Shown here one piece after another: positions 1 through 6,314 of a stretch of 10,070 nt of DNA. This stretch comes from an uncultured Collinsella sp. Its GTDB lineage: Bacteria > Actinomycetota > Coriobacteriia > Coriobacteriales > Coriobacteriaceae. The position numbers and the translations under genes are program-made. The notes beneath the pieces are model-generated. The model did not search any database. It saw nothing but the letters and a program-made list of their open reading frames with translations, and was not told where the DNA came from. Numbering within the stretch: the first letter of the stretch is position 1; each line of letters starts with the position of its first letter. The stretch is taken from NCBI GenBank assembly GCA_900550815.1, contig URTW01000063.1:1-10070 (forward strand), read 5' to 3'.

Positions 1-587
1 AGACCCATTTTGGCCAGGATCGAGCTGATGTGGTTGCGCACCGTGCCTTCTCCCATATAGGCGGTGGCGGCAATCTCCTTGTTGTCGAGGCCGCGGGCGA
101 TGAGCTCGGCGACTTCGAACTCGCGGTCGGTCAGACCGGCAAAGGCCGCGGGCCGGCGGGGCGTGCCCGCCTCGACGCCCGTTCCGTCAAAATCGATGTC
201 CTCGATTGCCTTGCCCTCGAGCACGCGTTTGCCGTCCATGACCTGCGCCAACGCCGGCGGAATGGCGGCGACATCGGTCTTGATCAGGTAGCCGCGGGCG
301 CCCAGCTTGAGCGCCGACACAATGTACTCGTCATCCGAGAACGTCGTCAGAAACACCACGCGCGCCGCAGGGTCGTGCTCAAGGATCTCGCGCGCGGCCG
401 AAAGGCCGTCGCGTCCCGGCATCTGGATGTCGAGCAGCGTGATATCGGGTGCGTGCTCGGCGTAGAGCGCCACCGCATCGTTGCCGTTGGCACCGGTGCC
501 CACCACTTCGATCTGCGGCTGGGCGCCCAAGATAATCTTGAGCGAATCGACCACCAAGCGGTCGTCGTCGACAACGATGAGCCTCAT
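1..587 (-). CDS. NarL/FixJ-family response regulator (3' end cut by window edge)
   Basis: This is a DNA-binding response regulator that should be phosphorylated by the kinase encoded just upstream. About 195 residues are visible. The receiver domain spans roughly residues 1-118, with acidic residues VVDDD (5-9), the phospho-acceptor Asp53 in LLDIQMPG, Thr81/Thr82 and Lys103 in YLIK. A LuxR-type helix-turn-helix starts near residue 151 (GLTDREFEVAELIARGL) and its recognition helix reads EGTVRNHISSILAKMG. Family members are about 200-215 residues, so only the last 10-20 are missing. The start ATG (587-585) overlaps the kinase stop codon as ATGA, with AAGGAG (plus positions 598-603) and GAGGG upstream, so translation is probably coupled. 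By family logic and position it most likely controls the divergent exporter operon at 1927-5254 and/or its own genes. The domain assignment is secure; the target is inferred. Confidence 0.95.
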   Translation of the reverse strand, partial: MRLIVVDDDRLVVDSLKIILGAQPQIEVVGTGANGNDAVALYAEHAPDITLLDIQMPGRDGLSAAREILEHDPAARVVFLTTFSDDEYIVSALKLGARGYLIKTDVAAIPPALAQVMDGKRVLEGKAIEDIDFDGTGVEAGTPRRPAAFAGLTDREFEVAELIARGLDNKEIAATAYMGEGTVRNHISSILAKMG

Positions 588-1729
588 CGGCCCTCATCTC
601 CTTGCGGTTTGGGAACGGTGGCAAACACGCGCCAGCCGCCGGCGCTGGCACGCGGGCCGGCGGTGAAGGTGCCGCCAAGCGCCTCGATGCGCTCGCGCAT
701 GGAGGCAAGCCCCATGCCCTCCGCGGCGCCGCGGCCGCTTGCTTGGACCCCGCCCGTGCCATCGTCGGCAACGATGAGCTGGTAAAACGACGGATGCTCC
801 ATGCATCGTACGGTGACGGTCTGGGCGCAAGCGTGGCGCATGGTGTTGGAGAGCGCCTCGCGCAGGACCGCCGCAAAGCAGTTCGCGACGTTTGCGGGCG
901 CATGTTCGGTCATAACTTCAAGCTCAATCTGCGGGCCGCTGTCCGAGCGCGCGCCTTCAACAATGCGTTCGAGCTGCACGGAAAGGTCGACAGCGTTGTC
1001 GTTGAGCGCGTGGACGCTGGTGCGCACAAGCTGGAGCGCCTCGTCAACCGTGCGTTTGACGTCGGCGAAATCGGCGGCGACGCCGGGCTCGTCGGCGTGA
1101 ACCACGCGCAGGGCTTCGGCCTGCAGTGAGGCGCGCGTGAGCTGGTGCCCGACGTTATCGTGGATCTCGCGCGCGATGCGGGCGCGTTCGGCGAGTGTCG
1201 CAAGCTCGACTGCGTAGTCCTGACGGTCAGCAAGATCGCGGTTGCGCGCTTCGAGCGCGAGGGCTCGTTCTTGCAGCTCGTCGCGGGTGCGACGCATGCG
1301 CTCCTGTTCGCGCTCCAGCTGGGCGGTACGTAGCGATAGCAAGGTGGCGGCGACCGAAAGGATGGCGGTCAGCAGAAGCGTTCGGGTGGTGAGCGCGTCG
1401 GCGCGTAGGTCCGCGACGAGCGCAAGGGCAAAGACGGAGCCAATGCCCAGCGCGACCCAGGCGTGCTCGCGGCGCACGCGTCGCGCGATGTCATAGAGGG
1501 CGAGAGGCGCAAACGGCACAAACGACGGCACGAAGACGGCCGCGATGATGTAAGCGTAGCTCGCGGTCTCGCTTGCGCGGCGCGTGCGTTCCCCCTGTGC
1601 GACCTCGGCCAGCGAGGTGGCAATAACGCCAAGGCAAAACGCCGCGACCAGGTGAGCGTCCACGGCAAGGCCCATGGCGGCCGCAATACAGCACGCCAGA
1701 ACGATCGATTTGTCGAAAAGCCTGTTCAT
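584..1729 (-). CDS. Sensor histidine kinase, HisKA_3/DesK-NarX type
   Basis: This is a membrane sensor kinase of 381 residues. The N-terminal part holds about four to five hydrophobic segments (about 8-40, 57-75, 91-108, 115-133) with very short loops and no real extracellular domain, so it probably senses within the membrane or through a partner. A charged coiled coil follows (135-172). The HisKA_3 dimerisation domain contains the phospho-acceptor His190 in AREIHDNVGHQLTRA. The HATPase_c domain shows the N box REALSNTMRHA (Asn295), the G1 box DDGTGG (322-327) and the G2 motif GMGLASMRER (338-347). I chose ATG 1729 because hydrophobic sequence starts right after it, while an upstream in-frame ATG at 1891 would add 54 basic, low-quality residues. 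The stop overlaps the regulator's start (ATGA). The layout resembles LnrJ/YfiJ of Bacillus, a kinase of similar size paired with an ABC-2 exporter; the signal it senses is unknown. Confidence 0.93.
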   Translation of the reverse strand: MNRLFDKSIVLACCIAAAMGLAVDAHLVAAFCLGVIATSLAEVAQGERTRRASETASYAYIIAAVFVPSFVPFAPLALYDIARRVRREHAWVALGIGSVFALALVADLRADALTTRTLLLTAILSVAATLLSLRTAQLEREQERMRRTRDELQERALALEARNRDLADRQDYAVELATLAERARIAREIHDNVGHQLTRASLQAEALRVVHADEPGVAADFADVKRTVDEALQLVRTSVHALNDNAVDLSVQLERIVEGARSDSGPQIELEVMTEHAPANVANCFAAVLREALSNTMRHACAQTVTVRCMEHPSFYQLIVADDGTGGVQASGRGAAEGMGLASMRERIEALGGTFTAGPRASAGGWRVFATVPKPQGDEGR

Positions 1730-1735
1730 ACGGGT

Positions 1736-1741
1736 ATTGTA
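1736..1741 (-). promoter_or_regulatory. Candidate -10 box of a leaderless promoter for the sensor kinase
   Basis: On the minus strand the hexamer TACAAT (one mismatch to TATAAT) is followed by six bases (ACCCGT) and then the kinase ATG. This places the expected transcription start exactly on the A of the start codon. No Shine-Dalgarno sequence precedes the ATG, which fits a leaderless mRNA, a common form in Actinobacteria. The -35 position (CCTCCA near plus 1759-1764) is poor, suggesting that an activator is needed. Confidence 0.45.
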
Positions 1742-1839
1742 CGCGAAGCCGCGCGTGGTGGAGGGACCGCCTGCGCAACCGTGACATTCCTCCCACGCGG
1801 CAAAGCGGGGACGTCGGCAGGCCGCACGGCCAAGCTCCG

Positions 1840-1863
1840 CACTCGTGACAAAGCTCACTGGTG
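1840..1863. promoter_or_regulatory. Dyad operator candidate, CRP/FNR-like core (GTGA-N6-TCAC)
   Basis: A 24-bp dyad has the form CAC-N2-GTGA-N6-TCAC-N2-GTG: seven paired bases in each half with two unpaired positions. The core GTGA-N6-TCAC (1845-1858) has the geometry of sites bound by the CRP/FNR superfamily. It lies 64-87 bases before the start of the ATPase gene and about 110-135 bases before the kinase start, so it could serve either divergent operon. The symmetry is seen directly; the binding protein is unknown, and a dimeric NarL-type regulator or another factor is also possible. Confidence 0.4.
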
Positions 1864-1912
1864 CGCGCCGGCGGCTCCTGCGATGATGCAATCGTACCGG
1901 GCCGCAATCAAC

Positions 1913-1919
1913 AGAAGGG
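1913..1919 (+). promoter_or_regulatory. Ribosome binding site fixing the ATPase start
   Basis: AGAAGGG lies seven bases before ATG 1927. It supports this start over the in-frame GTG at 1861, which would add 22 residues that do not belong to the ABC ATPase fold. I could not recognise a convincing -35/-10 pair for this operon between 1800 and 1910. Confidence 0.6.
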
Positions 1920-1926
1920 CCGCCTC

Positions 1927-2865
1927 ATGACAGACATCGTCCACGTCGAAAACCTCGTCAAGCGCTACGACGATCTTATCGCGCTCGACCACTTTAACCT
2001 GAGTATCGCCCCCGGCGAGATCTTTGGCCTGCTGGGCCCCAACGGCTCGGGCAAGACCACGTCCATCAACTGCATTCTGCAGCTGCTCGCCTACGACAAA
2101 GGCACCATCGAGCTGTTCGGCGAGCCCATGACGCCCGCCCGCTACGACCTCAAACGCCGCATCGGCGTGGTGCCGCAGCAAGTGGCGGTATTCGACGAGC
2201 TCACCGTGCGCGAGAACATCGACTATTTCTGCAGCCTCTACGTCAACGACCGTAAGCGCCGCCGTGCGCTGGTGGACGAGGCGATCGACTTTGTCGGGCT
2301 GGGCGACTTTGCCAAGTTCCGCCCCGGCAAGCTCTCGGGCGGCCTGGCGCGTCGCCTCAACATTGCCTGCGGCATTGCGCACAAGCCCGAGCTCATCTTC
2401 TTTGACGAGCCCACGGTGGCAGTCGACCCGCAGAGTCGCAACGCCATCCTGGAGGGCATCTGCCGCTTGCGCGACGAGGGCGCCACGGTGGTGTATACCA
2501 GCCATTACATGGAGGAAGTCGAGCAGATTTGCAGCCGCATCATGATCATGGACGGCGGACGTGTGCTGGCGCAGGGCACCAATGACGAGCTCAAACGCAT
2601 GATTCAAATGGGCGAGCGCGTGACTGTCGAGGTCGGCGCCGTCGAGACCGCCACGGTCGAGCGGCTGCGCGCCCTCGAGCACGTGCTTTCGGTTGAGCTG
2701 TCCGGCGGCGAGCTCGTCTGCACCTGCGAAGCGAGTCCGCACAATTTGGTCGACATCCTCGACACGCTGCGCGCCGCCGATGTGGCGCTCGGCCGCGTGT
2801 GGAGCGAGCCGCCGACCCTCAACGACGTGTTCCTCGAGATCACCGGCCGCGAGCTGCGCGACTAG
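1927..2865 (+). CDS. ABC-2 exporter ATP-binding protein (LnrL/YfiL-like)
   Basis: This 312-residue protein is the ATPase that powers the ABC-2 exporter formed by the next two genes. Seen in order are Walker A GPNGSGKTT (37-45), the Q-loop in VVPQQ (81-85), the signature LSGGL (136-140), Walker B LIFFDEP (156-162, Glu161 catalytic) and the switch His193 in TSHYMEE. The signature ends in L where the consensus has Q, a change tolerated in drug-export ATPases of this group, which often read LSGGM. The C-terminal ~90 residues form the extra domain typical of DrrA/CcmA-type ATPases. The length matches what I recall for LnrL of B. subtilis (about 311 residues). Ten bases separate it from the next ORF, whose AGGGGG ribosome site overlaps this gene's TAG stop. 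The ATPase role is certain; the exported substrate is inferred only by analogy. Confidence 0.95.
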   Translation: MTDIVHVENLVKRYDDLIALDHFNLSIAPGEIFGLLGPNGSGKTTSINCILQLLAYDKGTIELFGEPMTPARYDLKRRIGVVPQQVAVFDELTVRENIDYFCSLYVNDRKRRRALVDEAIDFVGLGDFAKFRPGKLSGGLARRLNIACGIAHKPELIFFDEPTVAVDPQSRNAILEGICRLRDEGATVVYTSHYMEEVEQICSRIMIMDGGRVLAQGTNDELKRMIQMGERVTVEVGAVETATVERLRALEHVLSVELSGGELVCTCEASPHNLVDILDTLRAADVALGRVWSEPPTLNDVFLEITGRELRD

Positions 2866-2874
2866 GGGGCGGCC

Positions 2875-4062
2875 ATGTTCAACACCATTATCATTACGGT
2901 CAAGACGCCGCTGCGCCGGCCGAGCACGTGGGTCTGGGGCGCTCTCTTTCCCATCGCGCTTTCCACGATGTTCATGTTTATGTTTGCGAATCTGAGCTCC
3001 GACGGCAAGATCGACCCGGTGCCGGTGGCCGTCGTAGCGGATGAGGCCTGGGACGCCTCGACCTTTAAGGACGTGGCGACGTCGCTTGCCAAGGAAGGCG
3101 ACGACCGGCTGCTCGAGATCCACGAGTGCGATGACGCAACCGATGCGAACAGTGCGCTCAAGGCCGGTGAGGTCGCGGGTATCTATACGGTCGACGCCGC
3201 GGGCACGCCCAAACTCACGCTGCTTTCGAGCTACGACAGCTCGCGCGCCTCGTCGGTACTCACCGACCGCAGCATCCTTGAGACGGTGGCGAGCTCGTAT
3301 ACGCAAAATGCCGAGCTTATGGCGCAGATTGCCCAGGACGACCCGGCGGCGCTCGCCGACCCCGAGGCGGTTGCGCGCGCCCTGTCGCTCGAGGGCGGCA
3401 CCCGCCGCGTAAGCCTGACACGCACCACGCCCGATGGCACGGTCATCTACTATTACGCGCTTTTTGGCCTGGTCGCGATGATGTCTGCCGAGTTTGCCGC
3501 CTTGAGCGTCGTCGACCTGCAGCCCAATCTGTCGGGCCTTGGCGCGCGTCGCTGCGTGGGCGGCCTTTCCAAGACGGCGTCGCTGGCCGGCATCTTTGTC
3601 GGCTCGTGGCTGGTCTCCTTTGCTTCGATGACGATCGCGATCGGCTACGTGCGTCTGGTCGTGGGCGTCGACTTTGGCGGGCGCGAGGGGCTGTGTCTGG
3701 TGGGCGGCGCCGCTTCCGCGCTTGCCGCCACGGGCCTGGGACTCTTTGTGGGCACGCTTCCCGTTAAGGGCGGCAAGGCGTCCAAGTCGGGCATCCTCAC
3801 GGGCTTTGCCACCACGTGCGCCCTGTTCGCCGGCCTCTACGGCGAGCCAGCGATGGCGCTTGCCGACGACGTCGCCCGCGCCTGCCCGGCCGAGTGCTGG
3901 CTCAATCCCGTCAAGCTTATCTGCGACATGTTCAACCGCCTGTATTTTTTTGAGGACCTGGGGCCCTTTGCCGTTCGCGCGGGCGCGCTGGTCCTTATGG
4001 CGCTGCTGTTCGTTGCCGCCGCCACGCTGATCTTTGGAAGGAGCCGCTATGAGCACCTTTAA
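2875..4062 (+). CDS. ABC-2 type permease, first of a pair (LnrM/YfiM-like)
   Basis: This 395-residue membrane protein has the ABC-2 (ABC2_membrane_3) plan. One N-terminal helix (about 19-39) is followed by an extracytoplasmic domain of about 150 residues (40-190) and then five helices (about 191-213, 236-258, 271-292, 304-322, 369-387). The extracytoplasmic part is acidic and contains VPVAVVADEAW (49-59), a stretch typical of these permeases just after the first helix. It should pair with the following permease and the preceding ATPase to form one exporter. Its ribosome site AGGGGG lies at 2864-2869, and its last 14 bases overlap the next gene, indicating one transcript and coupled translation. 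The length is close to that of LnrM (about 396 residues as recalled). No signal peptidase site is apparent. The substrate cannot be read from the sequence. Confidence 0.88.
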   Translation: MFNTIIITVKTPLRRPSTWVWGALFPIALSTMFMFMFANLSSDGKIDPVPVAVVADEAWDASTFKDVATSLAKEGDDRLLEIHECDDATDANSALKAGEVAGIYTVDAAGTPKLTLLSSYDSSRASSVLTDRSILETVASSYTQNAELMAQIAQDDPAALADPEAVARALSLEGGTRRVSLTRTTPDGTVIYYYALFGLVAMMSAEFAALSVVDLQPNLSGLGARRCVGGLSKTASLAGIFVGSWLVSFASMTIAIGYVRLVVGVDFGGREGLCLVGGAASALAATGLGLFVGTLPVKGGKASKSGILTGFATTCALFAGLYGEPAMALADDVARACPAECWLNPVKLICDMFNRLYFFEDLGPFAVRAGALVLMALLFVAAATLIFGRSRYEHL

Positions 4063-5254
4063 GACCGCGCTTCGCATGGCGCTCGCACACCCGCTCTATC
4101 TGCTCATCTATACGGTGTTCATCTCGCTCATGGGCGTATTCATCGCGGCATCGGTAAGCTGGAACTCGTCGCAGCTTACCGAGTACGAGCCCTACGACAC
4201 CAACGTGATCGTGATCGACCGCGATGGCAGTGATCTTTCACTTGCGCTCACCAAGCACCTAGGTTCGCGGTTTGACCTGGTCACGGGCGTCGGCGATGAC
4301 ACGTACGACCTTGCGGACGCGCTCTCCAAGAGCAACAGCGCCAAGGGCAGCGCCGACTGCGTGTTCTTTATCCCGGAGGGGTTCGAGGACGACCTGGTCG
4401 CGGCTGCCCGCGCGGGGGAGTCCCTGCCCAAGCTCGATGTGACCTACGGTGCCGGCACCATGGCGGCGGCGCTTTCGTCTGCCGAGGCTTCGCGCTGGAT
4501 CTCGCTCGCGGGCGCTGCAGCCGCACTTGAGCCCACTGCCTCCAACGGCGACGTTGCCAAGGCCGCCGAACATGCCGCTGCAAAGCGCGCGGAGGTCCAG
4601 ATCGAGCGGGTCAAGGTCGACTCGGCTGCTGCCGCCACGCTCGAGTCGTACTTCAACTTTGGCGCGTACGCGATTATCTCGTCGGTCATCGTATCGGTGG
4701 GGTTGGTGTTCTCGGGCATGAACGAGCCCGAGCGCGTGCGTCGTATGGATGCCGGCCCAATCTCCGAGCGCCAACGTTCGCTTGCCGTGTTTGCCGCCGC
4801 CGCCGTGCTCACCGTCTGCATCTGGTTTGTGTCGAGCATGATGGGCGTCGTGGGCTTTGCCGGCGCGGTTGCCGAGGTCGGCGTGGGTGGTGTGTGCCTG
4901 GCGCTGGCGGCGACGTTTGCCCTGGCGTGCACGCCGCTGGCCGTTGGCTTTGCCCTTTCGGGCCTGGGTGCGCGCGAGGAGCTGCTCAATGGCGTGGGCA
5001 ACCTGCTCGGCATGCTCATGACGTTTTTGGGCGGCGCTTGGATGCCGCTGTCGCTGATGGGCCCGGCCGTGCAGACCGTGGCGCACTTTGTGCCGACATA
5101 TTGGGTGAACGACGCGATCGGCAAGGCGCTCGCGTCGGACCTGACGTCTGCCATGTTGGGCGACATCGCCTGCGACCTGGGCGTCACCGTGCTCTTTGCC
5201 GTGGTCATCGCCGCCGCAGGCCTGGCCCTCTCACGCACCAAATCCCGCGCCTAG
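4049..5254 (+). CDS. ABC-2 type permease, second of a pair (LnrN/YfiN-like)
   Basis: This 401-residue permease has the same plan as its upstream partner: a helix at about 14-36, an extracytoplasmic domain at about 37-202, and five helices (about 203-224, 245-268, 280-304, 314-337, 377-394). The conserved late motif region GAWMPLSLMGPAVQTVAHFV (329-348) is typical of ABC2_membrane proteins, where a short GG-x-W/F-x-P stretch precedes the end of the fifth helix. I chose ATG 4049 because AAGGAG (4038-4043) sits five bases before it; a TTG at 4034 in the same frame has no such site. The gene overlaps the end of the first permease by 14 bases. The two permeases look like ancient duplicates, so the exporter is probably a heterodimer. 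The TAG stop (5252-5254) coincides with the first 'CTAGTCA' of the downstream repeat region. Confidence 0.88.
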   Translation: MSTFKTALRMALAHPLYLLIYTVFISLMGVFIAASVSWNSSQLTEYEPYDTNVIVIDRDGSDLSLALTKHLGSRFDLVTGVGDDTYDLADALSKSNSAKGSADCVFFIPEGFEDDLVAAARAGESLPKLDVTYGAGTMAAALSSAEASRWISLAGAAAALEPTASNGDVAKAAEHAAAKRAEVQIERVKVDSAAAATLESYFNFGAYAIISSVIVSVGLVFSGMNEPERVRRMDAGPISERQRSLAVFAAAAVLTVCIWFVSSMMGVVGFAGAVAEVGVGGVCLALAATFALACTPLAVGFALSGLGAREELLNGVGNLLGMLMTFLGGAWMPLSLMGPAVQTVAHFVPTYWVNDAIGKALASDLTSAMLGDIACDLGVTVLFAVVIAAAGLALSRTKSRA

Positions 5255-5343
5255 TCACCTAGTCATCGGGTACTCATTGGGGATACTCATTGGGGACAGA
5301 CTTAAACGACCAAGAGTGGTCATTGGGGACAGACTTAAACGAC
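5255..5343 (+). repeat. REP-like direct repeats, 'TCATTGGGGACAG' family
   Basis: Two perfect 24-bp direct copies lie at 5287-5310 and 5320-5343, 33 bases apart start to start; each begins TCATTGGGGACAGAC and ends TTAAACGAC. Partial copies precede them: TAGTCATCGGG at 5260-5270 and TCATTGGGGATA near 5273-5285. A diverged copy on the opposite strand lies at 5472-5495 (20 of 24 bases match). The layout, with short conserved units in both orientations between genes, resembles REP sequences mobilised by RAYT (IS200-type tyrosine) transposases. No such transposase is present in this window, so that link is inferred. No protein should be called from this region. Confidence 0.8.
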
Positions 5344-5501
5344 TAGTCATTGGGGACAGTCTTTGCCGAACCGCCGGCTTGCCGGCCGGGTTGCCAAGGA
5401 CTGTCTTCAGCTGCCGGCAGAAAGGGAACGTCCCTAACTGGCGGGTGGCGAAAGAGTGTCCCCAACAGCTAGTCATTTAAGAACGTCCCCAATGACTAGT
5501 C
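5341..5501. repeat. 161-bp REPIN/MITE-like element with perfect 17-bp inverted ends (copy A)
   Basis: The ends are perfect inverted repeats: GACTAGTCATTGGGGAC at 5341-5357 and its complement at 5485-5501. Inside is a hairpin: GACAGTCTTTG (5355-5365) pairs with CAAGGACTGTC (5395-5405) with one wobble, and GCCGGC-TT-GCCGGC (5373-5386) sits at its tip. The right half (5433-5501) is closely similar to the right half of copy B near 9039-9105, sharing CTAACTG, GGCGAAAGAG and GGTCATTTAAGAAC-like blocks. Relative to copy B, copy A has 27 extra bases (5406-5432) containing the palindrome CTGCCGGCAG. It has no coding capacity. It lies between the two exporter operons and could end or weaken readthrough, but no T-run follows the hairpin. 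Confidence 0.75.
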
Positions 5502-5542
5502 TGAAATAAAATCCAGGCCTCGCCCAAAAATAGTTCGCCAAG

Positions 5543-5570
5543 GTTTACTATTATGTTCATAAAGTAGTAC
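5543..5570. promoter_or_regulatory. AT-rich palindrome, operator/promoter candidate for the MacB-type operon
   Basis: This patch (about 5540-5570) is strikingly AT-rich for the window. It contains a perfect 12-bp palindrome TTATG-TT-CATAA (5551-5562) flanked by ACT on the left and AGT on the right, offset by one base. TATTAT (5549-5554) could be a -10 box, but I see no matching -35. TTTACT...AGT patches of this kind are typical operators of TetR-family regulators controlling exporters; no TetR gene is in the window, so that reading is a guess. Confidence 0.35.
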
Positions 5571-5580
5571 AAGGCTAACA

Positions 5581-6306
<726 letters not shown>

Positions 6307-6314
6307 GCGGCGCC

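Noticed and set aside
30..785. A 251-codon plus-strand open frame across the response regulator and kinase.
   Set aside because: It is antisense to two genes with intact catalytic motifs and has no recognisable features of its own.
1730..1891. Extended kinase start at the minus-strand ATG 1891.
   Set aside because: The added 54 residues are basic and unlike a membrane kinase N-terminus, they would consume most of the divergent control region, and the promoter-like box lies inside them.
1861..1926. GTG 1861 as the start of the first ATPase.
   Set aside because: A good ribosome site precedes ATG 1927, and the extra residues precede the normal beginning of the ABC fold.
1855..4077. A 740-codon open frame on the minus strand opposite the ABC-2 operon.
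   Set aside because: Its frame is the antisense shadow of strongly biased GC-rich codons; the translation is rich in Arg/His/Gly/Ala with no recognisable domain, and the plus strand encodes clear ABC proteins.
5273..5357. Possible CRISPR array from repeated TCATTGGGGAC units.
   Set aside because: Spacing is irregular (14, 33 and 27 bases), spacers would be about 3-9 bases, units occur in both orientations, and no cas genes are present.
5196..5480. Small open frames on both strands in the repeat region (for example repeated VIGDRLKR or RLSLSPMT peptides).
   Set aside because: The repeated peptides are translations of the nucleotide repeat; there is no ribosome site or coding bias.
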